DNA from: Bordetella parapertussis
Lineage (GTDB): Bacteria > Pseudomonadota > Gammaproteobacteria > Burkholderiales > Burkholderiaceae_C
Length of the DNA: 5,894 nt
Assembly (NCBI GenBank): GCA_945899335.1
Contig: CAMDIP010000092.1
Span: 1-5,894, forward strand
Reading direction: 5' to 3'
Position 1 is the stretch's first letter. Every line of letters starts with the position of its first letter. Below are positions 1 through 5,894 of the stretch, piece after piece. The position numbers were made by a program, and so were the translations under genes. A model generated the notes under the pieces. That model was not told the DNA's origin. It did no database searches and saw nothing but the letters and a program-made list of their open reading frames with translations.

Positions 1-1416
1 ACCGCCGTCCAACATTTGATCCCCGAGGTGAACCAGCGCGAGGTTCCCGCTGCGCTGATCGCCGAGCTCAAAGCCCACTTTGGCGATCGTTGCAGCACCG
101 CGCTGGTGGTGCGTGAACAACATGGCCGCGATGAATCCGCTTACACCACGGTGCCGCCACCGGCCGCCGTGGTGTTTGCTGAGTGCACCGATGATGTGTC
201 GCAAACCGTGCGCATGGCTGCGGTCTACAACGTGCCCATCATTCCGTTTGGCGTGGGCACGTCGCTGGAAGGCCATTTGCTAGCGGTGCAAGGCGGCATC
301 AGCATCGATTTAGGCCGCATGAACAAAGTGCTGTCCATCAACCCTGAAGACCTGACAGTCACGGTGCAAGCAGGCGTCACACGCAAACAACTGAACGAAG
401 AAGTCAAAAGCACGGGCTTGTTTTTCCCCATCGACCCCGGTGCGGACGCAACCATTGGCGGCATGAGCGCCACCCGCGCCAGCGGCACAAACGCGGTGCG
501 CTACGGCACCATGCGCGAAAACGTCTTAGGCCTAGAGGTGGTCACCGCCAGCGGCGAAGTCATACGCACCGGCACCCGTGCGCGCAAGTCCTCTGCGGGC
601 TATGACCTCACCCGCTTGATGGTCGGCAGCGAAGGCACCTTGGGCGTCATCACTGAAATCACGGTCAAGCTCTACCCCTTGCCCGAAGCCGTCTCTGCGG
701 CTACCTGTTCATTTCCCTCTATCGAAGCGGCGGTGCTCACCACCATTCAAATCATTCAAATGGGCATTCCGATTGCGCGTGTCGAGTTGATCGACGCCCA
801 TGCGGTACGCATGGTCAACGCCCACTCCAAGCTCACTTTGCCCGAGCAGCCCATGTTGTTGATGGAGTTTCATGGCTCGCCAGCCAGCGTGAAAGAGCAA
901 GCAGAAACAGTGCAAGAAATCGCTGACGATTTTGGTGGTCATGCGTTTGAATGGGCCACCACCCCCGAAGAGCGCACACGCTTGTGGACGGCGCGTCACA
1001 ACACCTACTTTGCGGGCCTCCAAAGTAGACCCGGTTGCCGCGTCATGAGTACCGACACCTGTGTGCCCATCTCTCGCTTGGCCGACTGCTTGCTGGACTC
1101 TGTCGCTGAGGTGGAAGCTTCGGGCATCCCGTATTTCTTGGTAGGCCATGTGGGCGACGGCAATTTCCACTTTGGCTATTTGATCGACCCCAACAGTGCC
1201 CAAGAACGGGCAACTGCCGAGGACCTCAATAACAAGCTGGTAGCTCGCGCCCTGTCTTTAGAAGGCACTTGCACTGGCGAGCACGGCATAGGACTTCACA
1301 AAATGGATTTTTTGGTGACAGAGGCTGGGGTCGGTGCGGTAGCCATGATGCGCACCATCAAACATGCGCTGGACCCGAAAAACATCATGAACCCCGGCAA
1401 GGTGTTTTTGTACTGA
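1..1416 (+). CDS. FAD-binding 2-hydroxyacid dehydrogenase (D-lactate dehydrogenase / GlcD type), 5' end open
   Basis: This flavoenzyme probably oxidises a D-2-hydroxyacid such as D-lactate or glycolate to the 2-oxoacid and passes electrons to the respiratory chain. Residues are numbered from the TTG at 16. An N-terminal FAD (PCMH-type) domain carries PFGVGTSLEGH (77-87), the flavin-loop region DPGADATIGG (140-149) and GSEGTLGVITE (204-214). The C-terminal FAD-oxidase domain carries HVGDGNFH (378-385), which resembles the metal/substrate-binding motif of D-lactate dehydrogenases, and GEHGIG (421-426), which holds the likely catalytic histidine. It ends in the family-typical DPKNIMNPGK. The 466 residues visible are close to the usual full length. 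The frame stays open to base 1 (T-A-V-Q-H before the TTG) and no clear ribosome site precedes the TTG, so the true start is probably just outside the window. It converges on the ABC operon across a repeat element. Family assignment is firm; D-lactate versus glycolate or another hydroxyacid cannot be settled from sequence. Confidence 0.93.
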   Translation, partial: TAVQHLIPEVNQREVPAALIAELKAHFGDRCSTALVVREQHGRDESAYTTVPPPAAVVFAECTDDVSQTVRMAAVYNVPIIPFGVGTSLEGHLLAVQGGISIDLGRMNKVLSINPEDLTVTVQAGVTRKQLNEEVKSTGLFFPIDPGADATIGGMSATRASGTNAVRYGTMRENVLGLEVVTASGEVIRTGTRARKSSAGYDLTRLMVGSEGTLGVITEITVKLYPLPEAVSAATCSFPSIEAAVLTTIQIIQMGIPIARVELIDAHAVRMVNAHSKLTLPEQPMLLMEFHGSPASVKEQAETVQEIADDFGGHAFEWATTPEERTRLWTARHNTYFAGLQSRPGCRVMSTDTCVPISRLADCLLDSVAEVEASGIPYFLVGHVGDGNFHFGYLIDPNSAQERATAEDLNNKLVARALSLEGTCTGEHGIGLHKMDFLVTEAGVGAVAMMRTIKHALDPKNIMNPGKVFLY

Positions 1417-1421
1417 CCCTC

Positions 1422-1450
1422 GTCATTGCGAGCGCAGCGAGGCAATCCCC
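1422..1450 (+). repeat. Left arm of inverted-repeat element
   Basis: The arm begins GTCATTGCGAGCGCAGCGAG and continues GCAATCCCC. Compared with the reverse complement of 1608-1636, it differs at three positions only (C/A, G/A, T/A). It starts 6 bases after the stop codon of the dehydrogenase gene. Confidence 0.8.
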
Positions 1451-1452
1451 TC

Positions 1453-1481
1453 TCATTGCGAGGCCACAGGCCGAAGCAAAC
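1453..1481 (+). repeat. Internal degenerate copy of the arm motif
   Basis: TCATTGCGAG at 1453-1462 repeats the left arm in direct orientation, and GAAGCAAAC at 1473-1481 matches the inner part of the right arm (reverse complement). The middle is replaced by GCCACAGGCC, so this is a diverged or rearranged second copy lying directly behind the left arm. CCACAGG recurs at 1504-1510. Confidence 0.55.
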
Positions 1482-1607
1482 TGCTGAACCCTTCTGACTC
1501 GCACCACAGGTTCGGCCTCGCCTCCATGCTTACACAACGTCGGCGGCGGCCGACCTGCACCGCAAGCCCGGAGCGAGCAGCCCTTGGCTCTGACGCGCTT
1601 AGAGGAG

Positions 1608-1636
1608 GGGGTTTGCTTCGCTTCGCTCGCAATGAC
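1608..1636 (-). repeat. Right arm of inverted-repeat element
   Basis: Read on the minus strand this begins GTCATTGCGAGCGAAGCGAA and continues GCAAACCCC, the inverted partner of 1422-1450. It is followed outward by a short direct repeat of its tip: CGCAATGAC occurs at 1628-1636 and again at 1644-1652. Confidence 0.8.
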
Positions 1637-1658
1637 AACAAGACGCAATGACGGGAGA

Positions 1659-2300
1659 TCAAGCGGCGTTGGCACCACGCTCGATCACAACTTGCGCGTC
1701 CAACAAATCGTTGGCATGGTTGATATCCGATTGGGCAATCAAGACCGACAAGTCGGTGGACTTCAACTTACCAATCACCTCGGACAAACGCATGGACAGG
1801 GCCGGCGCCACACCCTCAAAAGGCTCGTCAAGCAGCAACAACCGCGTGCCCACCGCCAAGGCACGGGCGAGCGCCACCATTTTTTGTTGACCACCCGACA
1901 GCAACAAAGCCCGCCTATCGGACATGGCCTTGAGCTCGGGCAAGACCTCGTAAACCCAGTTCAAACGCTTGCTCAAATCAAGTGTGGGGCTGACCCACAA
2001 GGGCAACACCATGTTCTCTTCCACGGTCAGTTCAGGCACCAAGCCGCGGTCTTCGGGCATATAGCCGATGCCTAAACCGGCTCGCACATGGGCAGGCATC
2101 TGCACCAAGTCTTGGCCGTCAAAAAGAATCTGCCCTGTGTGTGGCGTCAAATGACCCATGATGCTGCGCAAGGTGCTGGTTTTACCCGCACCGTTGCGCC
2201 CGACCAAGCCGACCATCTGCCCCTTGCCCACTTGCAAGCGCAGTCCGCGCAAGACTTGCGCGGAAGCGATATCAACATGCACATCGCGAAGCTCAAGCAT
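1659..2300 (-). CDS. livF: LivF-type ABC transporter ATP-binding protein (short C-terminus)
   Basis: This is the second ATPase of a HAAT-type importer, expected to pair with the upstream LivG-like ATPase on the cytoplasmic face of the permeases. In the 213-residue product I see Walker A GRNGAGKT (34-41), the Q-loop region YMPEDRG (80-86), signature LSGGQQKM (134-141), Walker B LLLLDE (154-159) and IAQSD (188-192) at the switch position. Glutamine instead of histidine there is usual for LivF proteins. The start is the ATG at 2298-2300, where homology begins (MLELRDVHV); longer in-frame extensions overlap livG in a meaningless frame. A GAGGA ribosome site lies 8 nt upstream, and the start overlaps the livG stop by 8 nt (ATGCTTGA). 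Typical LivF proteins are about 233-237 residues. This one ends soon after IERG and lacks the usual last ~20 residues, just before the repeat element. The ATPase core is complete, so activity is plausible. Confidence 0.93.
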   Translation of the reverse strand: MLELRDVHVDIASAQVLRGLRLQVGKGQMVGLVGRNGAGKTSTLRSIMGHLTPHTGQILFDGQDLVQMPAHVRAGLGIGYMPEDRGLVPELTVEENMVLPLWVSPTLDLSKRLNWVYEVLPELKAMSDRRALLLSGGQQKMVALARALAVGTRLLLLDEPFEGVAPALSMRLSEVIGKLKSTDLSVLIAQSDINHANDLLDAQVVIERGANAA

Positions 2301-3066
2301 GGGGCGCGTCCTCGGGCAGTCGCTCGCCGGTGACGTAGCGGCGCACATCGGTTTGCGCCAACGCCACCGAAGGCACATCGTCGGCAATGATGCGGCCGCT
2401 GTAAAACGCCACCACGCGGTCGCAGTAGCGGTTGACGATGTCCATATCGTGTTCCACAAACAGAACGGTCAAGGCTTGACCCTCTAAGGCCAGCATGATG
2501 GTGTCCATCATGGGAAATTTTTCTTCTGCCGCCACACCACTGGTGGGTTCGTCCAACAGCAACAAGCGCGGCGCACCGGTCATGGCCAAAGCGATGTCAA
2601 TGAGTTTGCGAAGGCCGCCTGGCAACTCGGACACCAAGCGGTCACGGTGCTTGAGCAGGTTAAAGCGCGACAACACCTCGTCTGCTCGCAACACCCGTGC
2701 AGAGGTGGCAGCAGGCAACCAAGTGGACAAACGATTTTCATGGCAGGCCAAAGCCACCAGCATGTTTTCCAACACCGTCATGCTGGGGTAGAGCTGCGGG
2801 ATTTGAAACGACCGCGCCACGCCCATGCGGGTGATTTGGCGAGGACTCATGCGACTGATGTCGGTGTTATCCAGCAATATGCTGCCGCTGTCGGCGCGGA
2901 CATAGCCGGTGATCATGTTGACAAACGTGGTCTTGCCTGCACCGTTGCTGCCAATCAAACTCACCCGCTCGCCGGACTTGACGCGCACATTCACGTCTTG
3001 AGCGGCCACCACCGCGCCAAATTGTTTGTTCAAGCCTTGGGCGTGCAACAGCAGTGCGTCGCTCAT
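2293..3066 (-). CDS. livG: LivG-type ABC transporter ATP-binding protein
   Basis: This is the first ATPase of the importer, at a normal family length of 257 residues. Motifs seen are Walker A GSNGAGKT (39-46), Q-loop RSFQIPQLY (85-93), Walker B LLLLDE (168-173), the D-loop region SGVAAEE (176-182) and the switch histidine in VEHDMDIV (204-211). The C-terminal stretch around IIADDVPSVAL resembles the LivG tail. The signature is unusual: ELPGGLRKL (147-155) replaces the canonical LSxGQ, with Pro for Ser and Leu for Gln. I recall LPGG-type signatures in a subgroup of these ATPases, so this is probably a lineage trait rather than damage. The ATG start overlaps the livM stop by 4 nt (ATGA), and a GGAG ribosome site stands 8 nt upstream. 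The 3' end overlaps livF by 8 nt. Both overlaps point to translational coupling and balanced synthesis of the two ATPases. Confidence 0.95.
   Translation of the reverse strand: MSDALLLHAQGLNKQFGAVVAAQDVNVRVKSGERVSLIGSNGAGKTTFVNMITGYVRADSGSILLDNTDISRMSPRQITRMGVARSFQIPQLYPSMTVLENMLVALACHENRLSTWLPAATSARVLRADEVLSRFNLLKHRDRLVSELPGGLRKLIDIALAMTGAPRLLLLDEPTSGVAAEEKFPMMDTIMLALEGQALTVLFVEHDMDIVNRYCDRVVAFYSGRIIADDVPSVALAQTDVRRYVTGERLPEDAPHA
2309..2313 (-). promoter_or_regulatory. Ribosome binding site of livF
   Basis: GAGGA on the minus strand, 8 nt before the ATG at 2298-2300 and inside the end of livG. It supports the 213-residue start over longer in-frame extensions. Confidence 0.65.
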
Positions 3067-4013
3067 GACTGTTTCTCCGACGGTTTTTCAGTCTTGCTCC
3101 ACAAAGAGCCCAAGCCCAGCGGCATGAAGCGAATCACCAGCAACAGAAAAATACCCAGCGCCAATTGCCAGGTGTTGGGAAAGTAAGCGCTGGAAAAAGA
3201 ACGCACCATCTCCAGCACCAATGACGACAACATCACCGCCACCACGCTTTGGCTGCCCGCCAAGATGGCCACAAACACAAACTCGCCGGAGGTGGTCCAG
3301 TAGCTGAAGTTGGGGTCAATGTGCCCCAGCACCATCACTGCCAAAGCGCCACCCATGCCGCCTAGAAATGCTGCCAAGACGAAGTTCAAGCTCATGGTTT
3401 GACTGACAGAGCCGCCCAAATACTCCACACGCAATTCGTTGTCACGCACCGCACGGGTAACCAAGCCTCGGCTGGATAAAAAATAAATTCTCACCAACAC
3501 CGCGCTTACCAATGTCAAGACCAGGGTGGTGGCATACAACCCAAAACGCACCTCGTCATCTGCCAGCGCCTGACCAAAGAGCGTGACGCGGCCCATATTG
3601 AAGCCGTCCGAGCCACCCAATGACTCGGTTTTCACCAGCAAGCCATAGCCGACCATGGACAACGCCAAGGTCAGCATAGAAAAGAAAATGCCTCGGTAGC
3701 GTGCCAGCAAAGGTGCAAAAGGCGCGGTGATGAGCATGGCGCTAATGCCGCCAAGCAATGCGAGCAAGACCGCGTCGGTAATACCCCAATTCAAAAAGAC
3801 CAAGGCAGCGGCATAACCACCGATAGCCGACATCAGGCCTTGGCCAAAAGCCACCACACCACCACGCATGAGCAACACAATGCCCAAGGACACCAAGCCA
3901 TTGGCCATGGCCATGGTGAGCATGAATTGCATCCACGAGGGCAGGGCATAGCCCGCACCAGCCAACACCAGCAGCACGACCAAAGCTCGCAGTAACAAAG
4001 CGCTCAGCGTCAT
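3063..4013 (-). CDS. livM: LivM-type branched-chain amino acid/HAAT ABC transporter permease
   Basis: This inner-membrane permease of 316 residues should form the translocation channel with the LivH-type protein. The sequence is strongly hydrophobic, with many predicted membrane spans separated by short charged loops. Family landmarks are RGGVVAFGQGLMSAIGGYAA (50-69, the LivM G-Q-x-x-x-G-Y block), GGSDGF (133-138) after a long hydrophobic stretch, and a cytoplasmic loop with RGLVTRAVRDNELRVEYLGG (181-200), which corresponds to the EAA-like contact with the ATPase. A charged C-terminal tail rich in Lys and Glu follows the last span. The ATG start lies 3 nt after the livH stop with no strong ribosome site, suggesting reinitiation from livH. 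The 3' end overlaps livG in ATGA. The permease family is certain, the transported substrate is not. Confidence 0.94.
   Translation of the reverse strand: MTLSALLLRALVVLLVLAGAGYALPSWMQFMLTMAMANGLVSLGIVLLMRGGVVAFGQGLMSAIGGYAAALVFLNWGITDAVLLALLGGISAMLITAPFAPLLARYRGIFFSMLTLALSMVGYGLLVKTESLGGSDGFNMGRVTLFGQALADDEVRFGLYATTLVLTLVSAVLVRIYFLSSRGLVTRAVRDNELRVEYLGGSVSQTMSLNFVLAAFLGGMGGALAVMVLGHIDPNFSYWTTSGEFVFVAILAGSQSVVAVMLSSLVLEMVRSFSSAYFPNTWQLALGIFLLLVIRFMPLGLGSLWSKTEKPSEKQS
3075..3078 (-). promoter_or_regulatory. Ribosome binding site of livG
   Basis: GGAG on the minus strand, 8 nt before the livG ATG, embedded in the last codons of livM. It is the other clear Shine-Dalgarno match inside the operon; livH and livM lack a good one. 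Confidence 0.6.
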
Positions 4014-4016
4014 GGC

Positions 4017-4913
4017 TTAAATTTTTCGCGCTTGTATGCGCTGAAACAAACCTTGTGGGCGAAACATCAGCACCAAGGCCATGACCAAATACACCGAGAA
4101 CAATTCGGCCACTGGCCACACATGCACCGCCAAGGCGCGGGCCAAGCCCACAATCAAAGCGCCGATGGCCGCGCCCTCGATACTGCCCAAACCGCCAATG
4201 ATGACCACCGCAAACGAGATGATGATGACGCCGACCGACAAGCCTGGTTGCACCGACAACATAGGCGCGGTGAAGGCGCCGCCCAAGGCGGCCAAAAAGA
4301 TGCCCACAGCAAACGCCAACATATAGACACGCGACACCTGTATACCCATGCTGGAGGCGACTTCGGCGCTGTGAATCACGGCAGTCACAATCTTGCCAAA
4401 GCGTGTGCGGTTCAAGCCCCACCAAACGCCCAAGCCCACCACCACGGCGAGCGCCACCAACATGAAGTCATAGCCCACATAGGTTTGGTTGCCGATGTCA
4501 ATGTTGCCAAACATGCCATAGGGCTCGGACACATAGAAAGGATTGGCACCCCAAATCAATTTGGTGAGGTCTTCCATCATCAAAAACATAGCGTAAGTGA
4601 CCAGCACCAATAAGACCTCATCACGGCCATAAAAAAACCGCAACAAGCCGCGCTCGGTCAAAGGGGCGACCAAAACGGCCACTAACACCGCGGCCAGCAA
4701 CATCGCCACCAAGGACATGGCAGGCGGCAAGGCCCACGAAGCCGCCAAGGACACCAATGTTGCGGTGACGTATGCACCCAAGGCGTAGAAACTGCCATGC
4801 GCGATATTGAGGATTTTCAAGACGCCAAACACCAAGGTCAGACCGAGGGCGACGATGAACAGCCATGACGCATAGGTCACGCCATCAATGGCAATGGTGA
4901 GCGCTAAATTCAC
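4017..4913 (-). CDS. livH: LivH-type branched-chain amino acid/HAAT ABC transporter permease
   Basis: This is the partner inner-membrane permease, 298 residues, a normal LivH length. Landmarks are the LivH hallmark LNIAHGSFYALGAY (35-48) after the first span, RTRFGKIVTAVIHSAEVASS (169-188) with MGI following (the EAA-like loop that docks on the ATPase), and GGLGSIEGAAIGA in the distal membrane region. It ends with the typical RPQGLF motif before a short basic tail. The start is GTG (complement of 4911-4913). The product then opens MNLALTIAIDGVTYA, in register with family N-termini, so a later start is unlikely. Upstream bases (AAATAAAAAGCCCCC) contain no Shine-Dalgarno match. With only 9 nt from the binding-protein stop, translation probably depends on coupling, which may lower permease yield relative to the binding protein. 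The livM gene follows after 3 nt. Confidence 0.94.
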   Translation of the reverse strand: MNLALTIAIDGVTYASWLFIVALGLTLVFGVLKILNIAHGSFYALGAYVTATLVSLAASWALPPAMSLVAMLLAAVLVAVLVAPLTERGLLRFFYGRDEVLLVLVTYAMFLMMEDLTKLIWGANPFYVSEPYGMFGNIDIGNQTYVGYDFMLVALAVVVGLGVWWGLNRTRFGKIVTAVIHSAEVASSMGIQVSRVYMLAFAVGIFLAALGGAFTAPMLSVQPGLSVGVIIISFAVVIIGGLGSIEGAAIGALIVGLARALAVHVWPVAELFSVYLVMALVLMFRPQGLFQRIQARKI

Positions 4914-4922
4914 GGGGGCTTT

Positions 4923-5894
4923 TTATTTGGCAGGTTTTTTATCGGCCGTTTTTGCCGCTGCTGCAGGCTTGGCATCGCACTTGGCACCGGCAAAGCCAGA
5001 CTTCAGCCAGTCTTCGGACTTCACATTCAACGGCGGATTGACACACTCTGCGTCAAAGCGTTGGATGTCGTTGAGCACCACCATTTTTTTCGTGGCATCC
5101 CATTGGGTACGACCAATGGCGGAGTCTTGAATGGCTTGTTGGCCATTGGAGAGTGCCATGCGAATCTTGCCGCCAGGCGACATCCACTCACTGCCCCGAA
5201 GAGAGGCGGCCAAAACTTCGGTAGACGGTTTTTTACCCTTGTTGGCGGCCATAGCTTTCTCGGCAGCCAACTTCAAGCCCATTAAGGCTTGCGCCATGCG
5301 GTAAGGCGCTTGCACAGGGTAGACATTGTTGGCTTTGCTGTAGAGGTCCCAGAACCAAGTGTTCAGGGGTGAGGGCGGCGCCATCAAGCCATACGCACCA
5401 CGGGCACCCAAAATGGTACCGTCGGGCATTTTTTCGCCCAAGCCAGGCAGCACATGGTCACCCGCTGTTAACACCACTTGTGACTTTTTAAACAAGCCGC
5501 GCGGCCCGGCTTGCAGCACAAAGGCTTGCAAGTCGCCGCCCCATAAACTGGAGTGAACCAAGTCGGCGGGTTGCGACATGAGGGCAGAGATTTCGGTGCC
5601 GTATTGGCCCGCGCCGAACTTGGGCAACTGGTCCACGCCAGCTTTGGCATCGGGGTACAGGTTCGTCATTGACAAAATAAAGTCTTTGCGGGAATCTTGA
5701 CCCCAAGCGTAATCTTGGTTGATGAGGTTGTAGGTTTTAACGGGGATGTTGCGCGCTTTTAAATAACGCGCCATGGACACGTTGTCCATGGTGGCGTGTG
5801 CGGCGGTGCGAAACACATAACGGAAGGTGTTGTCTTCAAAAATGCGGGGCGTACCGCAGTCGTACAAAATCAAAAACTTCTTCAGTTCTTCAGC
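4923..5894 (-). CDS. Periplasmic substrate-binding protein of HAAT ABC transporter (5' partial)
   Basis: This is the extracytoplasmic ligand-binding component (Peripla_BP_6/LivJ-like, type I periplasmic fold) that feeds the permeases encoded just downstream. Only the C-terminal 323 residues are visible. The frame is open to the right edge (A-E-E-L-K-K-F-L...), so the signal peptide and first lobe start are outside. Full-length relatives are roughly 400 residues. Visible family features are NQDYAWGQDS (59-68), the conserved block HSSLWGGDLQAFVLQAGPRG (114-133), and late cysteines in DAECVNP and AKCDAK. The protein ends in a low-complexity Ala/Lys tail (PAAAAKTADKKPAK), which I would expect to be disordered. 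Binding proteins of this family take branched-chain amino acids, other amino acids, urea, amides or aromatic acids. The visible part does not identify the ligand. It is the first visible gene of the operon. Confidence 0.92.
   Translation of the reverse strand, partial: AEELKKFLILYDCGTPRIFEDNTFRYVFRTAAHATMDNVSMARYLKARNIPVKTYNLINQDYAWGQDSRKDFILSMTNLYPDAKAGVDQLPKFGAGQYGTEISALMSQPADLVHSSLWGGDLQAFVLQAGPRGLFKKSQVVLTAGDHVLPGLGEKMPDGTILGARGAYGLMAPPSPLNTWFWDLYSKANNVYPVQAPYRMAQALMGLKLAAEKAMAANKGKKPSTEVLAASLRGSEWMSPGGKIRMALSNGQQAIQDSAIGRTQWDATKKMVVLNDIQRFDAECVNPPLNVKSEDWLKSGFAGAKCDAKPAAAAKTADKKPAK

Larger units (their letters stand above)
1421..1653. repeat. Intergenic inverted-repeat element (REP/MITE-like), about 233 bp
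   Basis: Nearly the whole gap between the two convergent genes is occupied by repeated sequence. The outermost 10 bases, CGTCATTGCG at 1421-1430, are exactly the reverse complement of 1644-1653. A longer arm pair (1422-1450 and 1608-1636) matches at 26 of 29 positions. A further partial copy starts at 1453. The interior contains smaller perfect inverted repeats: 1458-1465 with 1514-1521, 1468-1475 with 1511-1518, and a GC-rich stem 1539-1544/1549-1554 with a GGCG loop. No transposase frame, no plausible protein and no obvious target-site duplication are seen. Motifs starting GTCATTGCGAG are, from memory, widespread dispersed intergenic repeats in many bacteria. Whether this is a mobile MITE-like unit, a REP/BIME-like cluster or a decayed composite is inference. 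It may also act as a bidirectional transcription end, since no classical hairpin plus T-run is present for either gene. Confidence 0.75.

Noticed and set aside
709..1203. 164-codon minus-strand open frame inside the dehydrogenase gene
   Set aside because: It is antisense to a strongly conserved coding region and shows no family features.
1539..1554. GC-rich hairpin considered as a rho-independent terminator
   Set aside because: The 6-bp stem has no T-run on either side, so it was kept only as part of the repeat element.
1584..2075. 163-codon plus-strand open frame running from the repeat into livF antisense
   Set aside because: It begins inside the repeat element and continues as the antisense of a conserved ATPase gene, so it is not credible as a gene.
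3742..4425. 227-codon minus-strand open frame spanning the livH-livM junction
   Set aside because: It lies in another frame of two clear permease genes, with a Gly/His/Arg/Cys-rich composition typical of a shadow frame and no recognisable domain.
4032..4613. 193-codon plus-strand open frame antisense to livH
   Set aside because: Its Gln/His-rich composition is the mirror of hydrophobic membrane codons; there is no start context or domain.
5771..5791. Perfect 9-base inverted repeat (CCATGGACA / TGTCCATGG) with a 3-base loop
   Set aside because: It lies within conserved binding-protein codons (T-M-D-N-V-S-M-A). One such match in a window of this size is plausible by chance.

Overview
The window looks like a piece of a betaproteobacterial chromosome, most likely Burkholderiales/Comamonadaceae (Rhodoferax- or Limnohabitans-like). 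This rests on protein similarity recalled from memory, moderately GC-rich coding sequence and frequent TTG leucine codons. No marker gene confirms the genus.

Layout. Positions 1-1416 (+) hold an FAD-dependent 2-hydroxyacid dehydrogenase of the D-lactate dehydrogenase/GlcD type. It is nearly complete but open at the left edge. Positions 1417-1658 are a non-coding gap filled by a repeat element of about 233 bp. Its outer arms are inverted copies of a motif beginning GTCATTGCGAGCG. Positions 1659-5894 (-) hold a five-gene ABC importer operon of the branched-chain/hydrophobic amino acid (HAAT) type. In transcription order it is: substrate-binding protein (5' end beyond the right edge), permease LivH, permease LivM, ATPase LivG, ATPase LivF.

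How it works together. The periplasmic binding protein would deliver a ligand to the LivH-LivM channel, powered by the LivG-LivF ATPase pair. The genes are very tightly packed: a 9-nt gap, a 3-nt gap, a 4-nt overlap and an 8-nt overlap. This indicates one transcript with translational coupling, whose promoter lies off the right edge. The dehydrogenase is convergent with the operon, so it is not co-transcribed. A metabolic link (import and oxidation of a related carboxylic acid) is possible but not shown.

The coding content is ordinary. The parts worth a second look are the inverted-repeat element between the convergent genes, the short C-terminus of LivF that stops 5 bases before that element, and the non-canonical ATPase motifs that make leucine/isoleucine/valine an unsafe substrate assumption. 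I found no sign of a new biological system, no RNA genes, no CRISPR and no complete insertion sequence.
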